DNA of 64,000 nt, taken from assembly GCF_963576675.1 (NCBI RefSeq), contig NC_088910.1, positions 28,708,531 to 28,772,530 on the forward strand. Reading direction: 5' to 3'. Shown here in pieces: positions 23,076 through 35,090 of the stretch. This stretch comes from Euphorbia lathyris. Its lineage: Eukaryota > Streptophyta > Magnoliopsida > Malpighiales > Euphorbiaceae. The position numbers and the translations under genes are program-made. The notes beneath the pieces were generated by a model. That model worked only from the letters and a program-made list of their open reading frames with translations. It was not told where the DNA came from and did no database searches. Each line of letters begins with the position of its first letter. Position 1 is the first letter of the stretch.

Positions 23076-23667
23076 TTGACCCGCATGGTGAAGAAATAGT
23101 AATTTTGGCTTCACATGCTTTTTTGAAAACAGCTGGTTGATTTTCTATGATGGCTAATTTGCTGATTGTATGTAATACCATTTCCCAGCTGGATATTTTT
23201 CTTTTTGGAAACCTTTGCTATTTAAGTTGTACAAAACATATTACGCTAATTATATAATGCACATTTTGCTTCTAACAACCTAAGCTTCGCAATTAGTTAT
23301 AACTTGTAGTTAGATGCGCCAATTGGGAAGTTGAAATCACTGTGATGATGATTTTTTTTTTTTTTCTACTAGATTATGGCAAATTTCTGGGATTACATTT
23401 GTCAGTTGAAAAAGAAAAACTTTACAAATCTAACCAATTACTAATCTACATCTCCCGCATCGTGTAAAAGGAGGGAAAAGAGGTGAATAAACAAAGCTAA
23501 GGACAACAGAAACAAAGAATTGAAACATAATATGCCTCTATGATTAGCCTCCAAAAATAATCTATTGAACATGAACTAGCCTTTGTACAGAGATCTTCAA
23601 ATATTTTCCTATTGTACGAACATGGACGTCTTTACTAAGATCTACAAAACCAATCACATTCACATTC
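23076..23667. other. convergent 3' regions of ERL and TPXL
   Basis: The 592 bp between the two stop codons should hold both 3' UTRs. It contains AT-rich tracts near 23200-23280 and a T run at 23350. No other gene is visible. Confidence 0.6.
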
Positions 23668-26600
23668 TCAGCGAATGTCCAAGCTCCTGGTGCGCCGTTA
23701 AGGAAAAAGAAAATATCACAAGCAGGTAATCTCTATGTATATAAGCAAAATATTATACATGTATGATCAATGCATCCTTTGCCCCTAAACTTTTGCCGGT
23801 TCTGACTGTTTAACTCATCATCCTTTACTTTTCAAAATTGAGCTTCATTTATGTATACATTTCGGTCTTCAATTTTTAATTATGTAAATTGCAGATCATG
23901 TAAGCAACTTCAACAGCCTTCCCGCAATTTAGTTGGATCTATAACAATTATGATTTAATGTATACAATTAACGAAACATCGATTACTCAATGCAAAAAGT
24001 AAAAGATAAGAGCTCAATAGCCAAAAACCATTAGTTAGGGTTAGGGACTAAGACGCGTTTAATGAGTCTAAATTTGCTCTTAACGTTTTAGGAATTGCAA
24101 ATTTACTCTTTAGCTTATGAAATGATAAAATTTTATCTTTAATATTTTTAAGAAGGTTAATGTATCGCTATCTAACAGAAAATTTATAAGTACTGTTGGT
24201 TTGAACATGTTTATAACTATGTTAGTAACATAGTAAATGTTTTAAGCATTCGTGTGATTAACTTATAAGATAAATTATACCCATGACCCCTCAATTTTAC
24301 CTTGTATTATGACCCCTAAAACTTCACAACCGAACATTATGACCCTTCAACTGCACTTTGCTAACATAATTGTGCATTTTATCATGTCGACAAATTTAAA
24401 ATGACCGATGTCAACCTCAAAATGGAAAAGTCCAAGAATAAAATTAGGGCCATGAACTTTCCAACTATATAATGACCCCTGAACTTTGCGCTTTACCAAT
24501 GTAAGTGCCATTTTTATCGTCGACCAAGTCAAAATGGTTGATAATGACTTCAAAATAGAAAAGTACAAGAATTAGAGTTGTTTAATCACATTACATAATC
24601 ACCATTTTTTATCTTTCAAATCACCATTTTAAGAGGTTTCTGTATAAACAATTATTTTCTTTCTCCTAACCAAACAACACCTGAATTACCTCAAATCAAA
24701 AGTGCAATAATTAAAATTGCTTAGAATATCATTTCCATGAACTCTATAGTGGAGGTAGGGTGGTGATCGAGCCGAGCCGAGCTGAGCTTTGACCTGCTCA
24801 GACCCGGCTCGTCAAAAAATTGATGAGTTCGAGCTCAATATTCTATTTGTGAGTTGCTCACAAGCTTTATTCGCGAGCTCAATATTCTATTCGTGAGTTG
24901 CTCACAAGCTTTATTCGCGAAGCTCACTAATTCAGTTCATGAACTTTGCTTGCGAACAATTAATTAATTATTTCCATTAATTATATTGATTTGAAATTTC
25001 TTTAACACAAAACTATACGTTGTTTTACGTTTCCCCCTTTATGGACGTTGTTTTACGTTTCCCCCTTTATGGAAATATTTATTTTTGAAAAAAAAATCAA
25101 ACCAAGTTTGCTCACGGATGTGTTTATGAATATTATAATTGAGTTTTCTCATGAGCTTGTTCATGAACCTATAATCGAGCCTGCTCGCGAGCTTTCGAGT
25201 CGAGTTTCGCCGTACTCAAGCTCAACTTATTTATTGAGCCGAACACAGAGCGGCTCAGCTCAATTACAACTCTAAATGGAGAGTTAACGGATACCAAAGT
25301 AGTCGTCTTTATCAACGATAAAAGAGTCATTATATTAGTAAATTGCATAGGTTAGGGCCATAATGTTCAATTTTGATGTTCAAGAGTCATAATAAAAGTA
25401 ATGGCAAAGTTGAGTGGCCATGGATTTAATTTACCCAATTTTAGACATAATTGATATTTGGAAGGTCCGATAAATAACGGTAAATTAGATTGTTCAATTT
25501 TCTGTTAGGTAGTAGTCTTATTTAGAAATGTAGGAATAAAATTTTACCATTTCATTTCATGCATTTGGATAAATCTGCACTTTGCCAAAACAATATAAAC
25601 AAATTTGTACCTTATCCAATATTATTAAAAGATAATTAAGTTGTAAATAGTGCTACCTGTTGACTTTAGGTAAGATGAAAGGCATCTTCTGATTGCCGCC
25701 ACATTGAAATTGGTTGTTTATGGGCCATTGTGATCTGGCAACATGCTTTATCTGTACCATGGATGTTCTATGCGTCTATTAGAGGTACAAGAAGTATAGG
25801 AACTTATTTTCAATACATTAATGGGCTTAAACCATCATACCTCATTTTTTTGGTGGGGCGAACTTGGTGCATTCTCCTTTAAGCCCTTAATTCAGAGAAT
25901 GAAAGTTCTTTCAGGTTAACAAGATAACAACAATGTCAATTTTAGCTAATAAAAAATCATTTAGCTCTGCAAGAACTGAAAGTCTTATGCAACCTTAGAA
26001 TATATTGCCTTTTTTGACCGAGATTTTGCAGTAGAATGGACTTCCGATGTTAGAGAGAGCTGGTATTCCAATTGAAGGAAACAACATAATGAATAAAAAC
26101 TGTTAATACTAGTAACCAGAAAGAGGTCAGTGAAGGAATCAATCGAACCTTACTAAACAAGTCTACTGGTGGCTCCTTGGGGTTGCTCTTTTCGGTTGGG
26201 AAGTTACATTCCTAGGAAGAAGTAAAATCATGAATTTGAAATTTAAAACAACCAAATAATAAGATATAACCAAAAATCATAGCTTGGAAGTTACTAATGT
26301 TAGGATGAGCACTATGCAGTTACATCATATTACTTCCTAGCAAACATAACCCACCATTTTCTTTCTTAAAATTACAAATAGGGGATATTATCTCACCTTC
26401 TTATTAAGACAACGAGCTTTAATTCTATCAAGTGCTTCCAATTTCTCCTTCAAGGCAGCAACAGGGTGTACTCTGTGCAAAGCATAGCAACCTCTTTAAA
26501 GAAAAAAATCATACGTATGTCAAATGGGAGTATAATTCCCTATAGAAAGCAAGCAGAGTTCAGAACTTTCACATCCTTGTGTATAAACCACACAGAAGAA

Positions 26601-29568
26601 ATTTTAGTAGGATGTATTTATCTTTAAGAATGTCACAGGGTACCCAATCTACGAGCTGGTACCTTCTAGAGCTTTTAGTTTCATTCTCTGAAATAGAGCT
26701 GGAGTTAGATGTACTTGGAGAGCTGGAGTTAGATGTACTTGGTGCCTGCAAAATGCAAAAACTGTCAGCCTTACTAATTTGGCAGAACTCAATCAGTAAG
26801 ATGGTAAGTGTGGTTTTGATCACCTACATTAGTAGATGCATGTTGCGTAGCCCTTTCTGATGTTCTCAGATGAAATAACTAAAAACCATGGAAGAGAAAT
26901 AAGGTATATGAGTAAAGAAGAAGCTAGAATTTCACCAACCCCAACAAAAAATAGGGAAGAAAAACACATTAAAAAGATGTTTACTAATACCTGAAACACT
27001 GGAGGTTGCGGAGTGCTCTTTTTAGGGAGGGGGAGTGAAGGACTTTCAAAAATCTGTCATAGTACAAAAGAGATTTAGAAAATATTCATGAAGCACCTGC
27101 TATGTTTAAGGTGCACTGTTTGAAACTAATGAAAAATACCCAGAGGTAATAAAAAGTCCAATGGCAACTGAAACTACCGACTTTTCTATTCAAGGGTCTT
27201 GCTCGGAACGTGCATGGAATTGATTTTTTAGTTTCAACCAACTCCGAATTAATCTTAGACCTGAAAATTCCCAACATATGGCAAAAAGCACAAGATTCAA
27301 GCCTCCTGAATAAAGTATGACAAAAGGTTCATAGGTATGATATTCTTAGAGGTAATTAGATAACATTGCCTGTGTTTTTTTGCCCTATAAGTTGTTTCGA
27401 GATTTGGTTCTTTGGCAACTGTAACTTTAGTTTTAGGAAGTGGTACTTGAGTATCAATATCTCCGACCTGTCATGTAAAACCAGAATTCTCTATGATATT
27501 TGAAAATATACTGCCATAAAAATATTTGTTAACTGAAGAATGATGAGTAGCTAATTTGGAAATACTAACAGTATATATTAAGAATTAAATTAAAATCTAG
27601 TCACCAAGTCATAAGTCATATTTCTGAGGTATATACTGACCTTTTTAGGTGCCTTGTGTACAAAAACGGCTTGATGCTTCAACTGTGAAACCTGCGCAAC
27701 AAAATTGATTTTAGGCTTTCAAGGTAGAAATAGACCGAGGCTATTAAATTTTACAACACAACAAGGGAAGACAAGGAAAGAGGGAAAAAAGCTGCTAGCA
27801 AACTCAGATATCCTACCAATAAAAAGATGACCTGCAAAAGCAAAAAAGAAAAATAAAAAGTGCTGCTCCAGTTTGATATTATATCATATGTATGGAGTAT
27901 ATAGCATTCAAATCCCAGCTCATATTATCTTCAACTCAATTAGTAACTCGTTTGTTATAAACCAGTGAGCAAAATAGCTAACAAAACCAATCTACCTCCT
28001 AGAATCATCAAAAGAAAATGCTCAATTATGTTCACGGTTCTTGTATCATTCGAACTTCTTATTCTTATGCAAGTACAAATTTTGTTTTTTTTGCTCTGGT
28101 TCATGATCGTGAGAGAAAGTTTAGGAAAATCAAAACCACCATAATACATGCCAACAAATATTGGACTTCTGCTGCACCTTGGATAAATAACCAGCCTCAA
28201 GCTTTTGCCTTTTGGTGGCCTGTGTTCCATTCACAGACTGATTCTGAGAACTCTTCTCCTCCGCCTTGGCCGTCTTCTCCGCGGTTTTGACCGTCTTCTC
28301 CTCGGTTTTGACCGTCTTCTGACACCTATAAAGAATAGAGCAGCAAGTAACTGGATGAACTTGAAGAAAACAAGTAATCATTGCTAACCAATCTAATGCT
28401 TAAAAAATAGTAGAACCTTCTCAGTAATCGGTCACAACGAATTTGTGCAGTCTGATTTTGCTTGGCCAATTGACTAGCTGTTGGATTCATGAAATTTGAA
28501 TGTTTTGACGAAGGTGACTTGGTTAGGGATTTCCCTTGCCTACATGATTCTAATCCTGCTGAATCAACTGTCATGGAAAAAATGAAGAGTAAAGGACGAA
28601 TTAAATTAAAAGAAGAAACAGAAGTAAGCTTCATTAGTGCAACGCATTCAGTAGCGAGATTGAGAAATGCATAAAATTGGGAACTAATACATAAAGTAGT
28701 CAGGCCAGAACTGATATTTTATGTTGAGATGTTCTAAAACAGATACACACAAAATTGAACGAAATAATATAAGATTGACCTTCATTTTGTCACAGATCAA
28801 TATAAGATCTATAATTGAGCATTAACTACAAGTTTAACCTTTTAGTTCAATTGGTTCCACGACACTACACTTTTTGTGCATAAATTGAATTGAATTCCTT
28901 GGTAGAACAATCATCAAAATTTAACAGCAATGCTAAGGTGACTTTACACGTTCCATCACCTAAGAAATGATAAAAGAAAGCAATACCTAAGGAATTTTTA
29001 TCTGCTGAAGCCACTTCAGAGTCTACACTGCTTCTGAGGTCTATGCGGACGGGCTTGCTGTTTTCAACTGCATTATGACGAAACGAGGAAATTCCACTTT
29101 TTACTTGAATGCTTGGTTTGCAGTCGAGCTTGATGACCATAGCTAAATTAAAAAAATGGCCAATTATCGCATCACTTTCATTAGACAGTTCAACAGAAAC
29201 AAACAAATCTTGAGGAAATTCGTATCAGAAATCTAATACGTTAACTATTTTGAAAATACATAACTTAAATTCATTCAAATAAGACAAGCCAAATCTCCTG
29301 ATGAAAACCAATGTCATAACTCATAAACAAGTAAAATCCTAAAAAAACAAAATTCGAAACAAGAAATTTGATTGGAAATGTATATAAAAAAGCACTTACG
29401 CGAGGGAGGATGAGATCCTGCGGTTTGAAACCAGCGCTGAGCTTCTTCAATATCCGAATCGCTTTCAGGCCGGGTGAAATCGAAATACTTAGGTGCATCA
29501 AACTCGTAATCGATATCGAAATCTTGAGGCATGGGCTCAACAAAGAATTCCTCCATTTCGAAATCCAT
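23668..29568 (-). CDS. TPX2-like microtubule-associated protein (TPXL)
   Basis: Related to plant TPX2/TPXL proteins, which bind microtubules and Aurora kinase in spindle assembly. There are 16 exons in transcription order: 29568-29400, 29142-28987, 28567-28417, 28325-28178, 27691-27641, 27467-27370, 27260-27182, 27053-26991, 26878-26828, 26745-26663, 26493-26397, 26211-26149, 26059-25994, 25885-25841, 25751-25657 and 23686-23668. They join to 477 codons with continuous phase. Family signatures are YEFDAPKYFDF near residue 25, TASQLAKQN, ATKRQKLEAG, FVHKAPKK, KVTVAKEPNLET, CTFRARPLNRK, FHLRTSERA, HRVHPV, LSLTSEVH, GLKENAPSS and a C-terminal NRSLDIR. The N-terminal VKTEEK/AEKTAK run is a small internal repeat. 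Intron 6 has a GC donor. Intron 15 (1,970 bp) is filled by transposons. It lies tail to tail with ERL. The exact TPXL paralogue is unsettled. Confidence 0.9.
24269..25440. mobile_element. second inverted-repeat element nested inside the first
   Basis: The left arm (ATAAATTATACCCATGACCCC and on) and right arm (ending GGCCATGGATTTAATTTACCC) are inverted, about 120 bp. Both arms share AACATTATG and TTATTATGAC words. The termini resemble those of the element at 42480. Confidence 0.6.
24765..25275. mobile_element. GAGCCGAGC/GCTCAGCT-type MITE, nested third
   Basis: The left end is rich in GAGCCGAGC and GAGCTC, the right end in the inverse (GCCGAACACAGAGCGGCTCAG). It contains an exact ~50-bp tandem duplication at about 24830-24920 (GAGTTGCTCACAAGCTTTAT twice) and a 28-bp tandem copy at 25015-25072 (ACGTTGTTTTACGTTTCC twice). 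Confidence 0.55.
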
Positions 29569-30147
29569 ATCCTTAGTTCCTCTCTGAATACTGATTTTGG
29601 AGGAAAATTATGGTATTCTGATAAAATCAAAGGATCAACATAACTGGAGTCATTTACTTCAATATTTTGTCTCTGTGAAGCTTAACATAAAAAAGAGAGG
29701 TATATTTTGTTCATCCTACAAAATGAATCACTCTCCCCTCTCCCTTCCCAACTTTCACAGGAAGATGAGGGAAAACGCTGCAATGATGTGGTTCATTAAT
29801 TCACATATATTTCTGTCAAAAGTTTTCCGGTGAAGTCGGAGACAGGAATACACATATGAGAGGAAGAGAAAGTAGCTAAAAATTGGGTAATTTAATGGAA
29901 GTGAAAAGGCGAAAATTACGCTGGGAATGGAAGATGAGAACAGAATGAAACAGAACTGAGCACAGAGTGGACGTTTTTATATGAGTTCGGTAGACGTTTT
30001 TTTTAAATGGCGGGTCCAATCCGCACCGTCTGTCACCATCACCGAATTCAGTTTTTTTTTTTTTTTAAGCCTCAGGCACTAAGATGGAATTTCCTTCTGA
30101 AACCAAAAAATATATCAAAACGGAAGAATCAAAATCCTTCGCAAGTA
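29569..30147 (-). promoter_or_regulatory. TPXL upstream region
   Basis: About 580 bp between the TPXL start and a Stowaway MITE. It should hold the 5' UTR and promoter. ATTTTCGCC at about 29890, read on the minus strand, is E2F-like, which would fit a cell-cycle gene, but one loose match is weak evidence. Confidence 0.35.
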
Positions 30148-30790
30148 CTCCCTCCGTTTTTTAAAGGATGTCACAAAATGCAATTTTTTATTTTTTTTGA
30201 AAGGATGTCATGTTAGCAAATCAATAAGATATTTAGTCATTTTTTTCAATCTTACCCTTCATCATTTACGAACTCATATAATCAATTCAATTAATGATGT
30301 TATAGATTGCATCAAAAATCATTTAGTGTTTGATTTTTTTTTTTTTTTTGCTAGAAGCAATGAACCCCTTCACATTCTTTATGCCCCATGAAATGTATCT
30401 CCAACACATTCAATCACTTGACACCTGTTTATTTTTTTGACACTTGCACAAAGCATATTTCATTTCTTTTTAATCTAAAAAATATGGAGAAAGTGAAAAG
30501 AAAATTTTGTTTGCAATTCAAAAATTTAGATTGGAGGGAGTATTTTCAACAGCAAAATAATGGAGTATGTATGAGTATTAGAGAGTAAATGATTTTTAAG
30601 TAATGTAATTTAGGGAGTGGGATTTGAGAATTAATTATGGTGATTTATTTTTTCAAGATAAATTTTGGATTTATAAAATTGCAATTAATAGGGTTAGTAT
30701 AGTAAAATTGTAAAGTACTACATCATTTTCTTCATTTTCTTAAGAGGTGTGCCATTTCATTACATGACATCTTTTCAAAAACGGAGGGAG
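30148..30790. mobile_element. Stowaway-type MITE
   Basis: Terminal inverted repeats CTCCCTCCGTTTTTTAAAGG and the matching ...CAAAAACGGAGGGAG, flanked by TA on both sides (30146-30147, 30791-30792). At 643 bp it is long for Stowaway. An internal GGAGGGAGTA at about 30533 hints at a nested or duplicated end. Confidence 0.85.
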
Positions 30791-30792
30791 TA

Positions 30793-31385
30793 GCAATTAC
30801 ATTAACCAACCAAAAAGTCAAATATCACCAATAAAATAGTTAAGGTTGGTACCACCTAGACATAGATCATCCCAAAAGTAATATACCATTAGAGCAATTA
30901 TATTTTTACAAATTTTTGGAACAAAAATAAAAATAAAAATAAAAATAAGCTAAAAAGTATTGAATATAATATTTTATTTAATTAACAGACATACAGTCTG
31001 TGGGCTCTCTACAATGAGGAAAAGTTGACGCTCCTCTTGAATACACACGCTCACTATATCACAAAAGTGTAGTACACTTTCTTTTTATGTTTGGCAGCAT
31101 TATTTTTATATTTTTATTACTGAATATTGTAACTTACCTCAATCTGCAATAATGAAAACATATGTAGTATACTGGTTGAGTGTTACAAGTTACACCCGAG
31201 TATAGTTGCTCTTAAATGAAGGATAAAAGATATTAAAAAGTCTAGATTAATTTGAAAAGGTTCTAGATCAACGTACCAAATTTGGTAAGATTAATATTGT
31301 TGAATTAACTCTGTAGGTTACAACTTTTGCATCAATTCTAAACTCAACTTGCTTCACATTTTGAGAAACCATCCAAAGAAGACTA
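30793..31385. other. AT-rich spacer, no gene
   Basis: Contains an (AAAAATA)-type simple tract near 30930. I see nothing else. Confidence 0.5.
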
Positions 31386-33555
31386 GACCAAAGAGTTAGA
31401 ACTTCAATAATTTTAGGACGTGAATACTTTAGATAGTACTATTGCTACAAAACTGAAATGCTCCATTCTCATCGAGAACCATAACTCATATGCCACACAC
31501 ATTTGCATTTTGAAAAATTGCCCCATCGACATTGCATTTGAGATAACCATTTTACGGTTTCTGCCATTGGATTGCAGTAGTAGAGGAAGACGTCAATCTG
31601 CAAGGTTGCCTGAACCGATAGGCTTTCTAATCATGATAATAAGATCGGGTATTCTTAAGACATTGTGCAACATCGATACTGTCATCATTCCACAACAGGT
31701 TATTCATCTGCTTCCAAATATAGAACAACACACACACTGACCGAATTATGATCTCCTCACTTGCCGATTGACACAGGGACAAGAACCTGTTGGTCCCTTA
31801 TAACGTTACAAGTATAGTTCCAAGGGGAGGGGTTAGGAACTATTTAAAAATTTTAAGTTAGGGCAGACTTCTTTTTCGTGAGAAAAAGGTTTTAACAGCG
31901 GCGCTGAGTGAATAGCAAGATACTGGCTTAGTCAACTGGTGACTAGGTCAGTTTCTTTACTTGAGTCAGGAGATAGCACTTAGAGTCTATTCCTGAGCTC
32001 AGATATTCAATGCGCACAACTCAGCTTGACCACTTTACTTGGTCAGTTTTTGTTTAAGCAAGCAATAAATATATAAAGGAGTTTAAGGTTAGAAATATGT
32101 TACTCAGCAGATTTATCCAGGTTCGGCCTCCAAGCCTACGTCCTGTCCCCGGAACACGTTCCGAGATTTCGAATTCTCTACTGAGCTCTTTAACGGTAGA
32201 GCATCAAACCTTTTACAATCTTAGAAACTGAGTATAACAAGAGTACCTTCCTCTATACCTCTACTCAATCCTAATCTCTCGCTGAGTACTATAACCGAGT
32301 ACTCAGCCTCTCCTTTCTAATTCTAGAAATGATAAGTGTTTGTCCTAAACAACGATTGCTAACACCTTAGATGATTGAATAATCACTTTAGACTTTTACA
32401 CAAAAGATATGAAATTTAGTGTAAGATTGCTTTGCTTTTTCTTGCAGAACTTTGTGTAGAAATTTGGTCAGCGTAATGGCTTGATCAAGTTCTGTATCGA
32501 ATGAAGCATCTGAAGGGCTCTATTTATAGAGACGTCTGAGGCATCAGTCATTTCGAATTTCGAAATAACCGTTGGAGGGAAACGGCTTCCTGTCGTTGTC
32601 ATCCTATCTTGCTCAGAGCTCTCGGCCAATCAGATTTGAGTATCTTCTGTCCTCGGTCAGCTTTTGGTCAGCTCGGCAGAATGTCTCTCCATTTATGGTA
32701 AGGTCAACTAGACAGCATTCCGTGTCTTCTGAACTTTACCCAAAGTGGAAACACTTTGTCTGGAAGTTGTTCTTGCTCAGCTGCTGTCTTGTACTCTTTG
32801 TCGAATCAACTCAGCAGCTTCGTCCCGAAGTTGTTCCACGAAGGTCTTCTAGATCCTTCTTTCGCTGAGCTGCATTTTGTACATAACGACAGCGTTTTGA
32901 CATACGCGGGCCGAGTTGCCTTATACTGTTTGACTTGAGCTTTGACTTCTGTATTGGGCTCTGGGCCTTTTAATCTTTGTGTCTTATAAATAATTTAACT
33001 CAACATTGAACAAACACATTAGTAGAATAAATCAAAGCATTTAAACTTAGTGTGTTTAGAATATTTTTTAATTACACTTAAACAATTTTGTCAAATCAAA
33101 ATTATGTGGAAAGGTGTTTCAACAGAACCAGTCTGCTATCTCTTCAAACTTTCCATCTAGCGAAGCAAGACCAGCTGCTTGCTAACAACCATAGGCAAAC
33201 AAACAAGAGGAGAAGAGGTGCCAACCATTTCATTCGTCATTCGTGCAAAGAACACATTCGACTAGAACATCTATATGCTTCGTGAACAAATGAGTACGGA
33301 AAGGGAGGCATCACGAGCACATCTTCCACAAGAATGTTTTCATTTTAGGCGGAATTGACAAATTCCACAAATTGGACTAGCCCCCAACATGAACCCGATT
33401 ATGAAGAGCTTTATAGCTCGATACCGACCTTGACGTATAAAAGCCATCCTCTGTGAAGCTCCAAATTAACTCACCCTTCACTGCTCGAAAAGGAATAATA
33501 ATATTGCACACCTTAACAACCTCATCATCACAAAGAAACCTAAACACCTTACCCC
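31386..33555 (-). pseudogene. LINE (L1-like) remnant split by a solo LTR
   Basis: In the minus direction, 33555-33130 encodes the zinc-binding RT linker (zf-RVT) typical of plant LINEs: IWSFTEDG, IPPKMKTFLW and CVLC, with stops. After the solo LTR, 31782-31386 continues with WKQMNNLLWNDD, then an RNase H start KCNVDGAIF and VLDENGAF. Removing the LTR and one 5-bp duplication restores continuity. The upstream RT and endonuclease are not present next to it. Confidence 0.75.
31788..33124 (-). mobile_element. solo LTR of the Sirevirus-like group
   Basis: Starts TGTTGGTCCC and ends GTGTTTCAACA, 1,337 bp, flanked by the perfect 5-bp target duplication GAACC (31783-31787 and 33125-33129). It shares with the LTR at 11003 the GTTCGGCCTC...CCTACGTCC block, ACTATAACCGAGTACTCAG, and the end TCAAATCAAAATTATGTGG. 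No internal sequence remains, so the element was removed by LTR-LTR recombination. Confidence 0.93.
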
Positions 33556-34226
33556 TGTGATACGAATTCGTGGTGATAATAATGGTTTTGATCTTAAACC
33601 AACAAAGAACAATCTCTTCACTAACTAAACTAGTAGAAACTAATCCCAAAAGGTTGATAACCTTGTTTTCAAAGAGAAAAAATGTATTTGATTCATAAAA
33701 AGTTTTTTGTTCTTACAAAATGTGGGTTTAAATACTTACCCAACCCTGGAGTACTAAAGACTTAAAGACTCCTCCATTCTTACTAACAATCCACTCATAA
33801 ATAGAGGCAAAAGGGGCTTTACAAACACAATAACAGAATAACGAATAAATATAAATGGCAAGATAGTAATTTAGAAAGGTCAGAGCACTAAATAAGAGGA
33901 AGATAGAGAGGTGGCAGGTTTGTCTTCCTTACTCGCTAAGTAGGGCTAAAAGACGTGTGGTCTATTTGACACGTCGTGTGGCTGGATTTCTGGCCCAGCT
34001 CGCATGATTCTCAACTCAACTTGCCGTGTGGAGAATCTTCAAAGGGCTGCCATTGCACTTACCCACATGACATGTGAGGTAATTCACACGTCGTGTGAAT
34101 ATAACCTCAAAGTTTCAAAGACTCCGAACATACGGGGTTTTCACCACTTTCCCCTTAACATCCACCACTGTCTTAGGAACCTCCTTGCTCCTTTCGACAA
34201 ACGCAGATTGTTCCAACTTTGGCTCA
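33556..34226 (-). repeat. possible LTR of an unidentified retroelement
   Basis: The start (TGTGATACGAATTCG, GGTTTTGATC, ACCAACAAAG, AACTAAACTAG) resembles the start of the LTR at 46375, and both contain CACGTCGTGTG palindromes. Its right boundary is uncertain: 34140-34226 may already be coding on the minus strand. Confidence 0.35.
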
Positions 34227-34630
34227 AACCTTCCCCCCCGACAATAACTTAGCCATCGTCTCCTCCACTAGATTATCTAAATGGAGATCATTACTAGACA
34301 TGCTAAAGAAACCTAAATGTTCCTCCCAAACTAGGGGATAGAAAAGAATCAAAAAGAGCAAGGATTAAAAGTAATGAAGCACTGACCTCACAACACGTTG
34401 GAAAAAATGGAAGCTCATCTAAAACCACCACACAAACCCCGCTAAGAAAGAAGAGCAAGAAAGAAAAAATGGCAAAATGCAAAATTAGATGGAAATGGCA
34501 AAACAAACAGTTTTTATAGCTGCGCGCAGGAGCTCAACAATCACATACATTTGGAGAAAACAAATAATCAATGCACTTGAGAAACGCTGCAGGCCTAAAT
34601 AAATTCAGCCGTAAAAAATGCATTCCAACG
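34227..34630 (-). other. possible N-terminal coding remnant and leader
   Basis: The minus strand from about 34299 reads MSSNDLHLDNLVEETMAKLL, then a run of seven G bases where the frame breaks, then another open stretch. It could be the start of a LINE ORF1 or gag, but the family is not recognised. Its leader (34300-34510) is T-rich on the minus strand. Confidence 0.25.
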
Positions 34631-34639
34631 CAACATCCG

Positions 34640-35090
34640 TATACATGACAATTGATTGATAAAAAAACCTCCAAACACTTCTCGTTGGAACTTCACCCAC
34701 CAAACCAATCAAAAGGGATGGCATGCAGTGACTCAGCTCGACTAGAAGAGGGAACTTATGATGAATCATTTGAATCCCTTCGACATTGGATGACCCATCA
34801 CGCCTGGTCGCAGCAAGGGATTGCCCATAGACAAAACAAGGACCATAGGAGTACTAAAGTCATTACTCATCCCATGGTCCAATACTTATAAATAGAACCA
34901 CCACTCACCATAATAGGGGGCGGTAACATGACTACATCCTCTCATTACATTCTCTCTCATCTTTCCTCTGTACTTTATCTTTATTGTTCACTGACTTCAT
35001 CGTCGGAGCATACGACATGGACCATTCTCGACGCAGGTTCCAGGACGACGAAAGACGGGGACAAATCTCAACCTCTCATCAATTTATGTC
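34640..35090 (+). repeat. LTR-like fragment, Ty3/gypsy style
   Basis: Order of a plant gypsy LTR: TATAAATAG at about 34888, then TCTCTCTCATC, CTTTATC, and GACTTCATCGTCGGAG, a motif common in the R/U5 of such LTRs. No partner LTR or target duplication found. Confidence 0.5.

Larger units (their letters stand above)
24040..25640. mobile_element. long-TIR element (MULE-like) in TPXL intron 15
   Basis: The outer arms about 24040-24190 and 25485-25640 are inverted copies (both contain GATAAAATTTTA or its complement and TAACAGAAAATT-type words), in the style of non-autonomous MULE termini. The ends and target duplication are not fixed. Other elements are nested inside. Confidence 0.6.

Noticed and set aside
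23577..23755. Coding-like minus-strand stretch of ~55 codons downstream of TPXL
   Set aside because: The conserved TPX2-type end NRSLDIR is obtained in another frame (exon 23668-23686), so the long frame is most likely 3' UTR read by chance.
25835..25885. TPXL ending at the TGA right after exon 14
   Set aside because: A good donor (GAG|GTATGA) precedes that stop, and two further exons restore the family's C-terminus. I kept the stop only as a possible alternative end.
28018..28290. Plus-strand ORFs antisense to TPXL exons
   Set aside because: They are shadows of the repetitive Lys/Glu-coding exon on the other strand.
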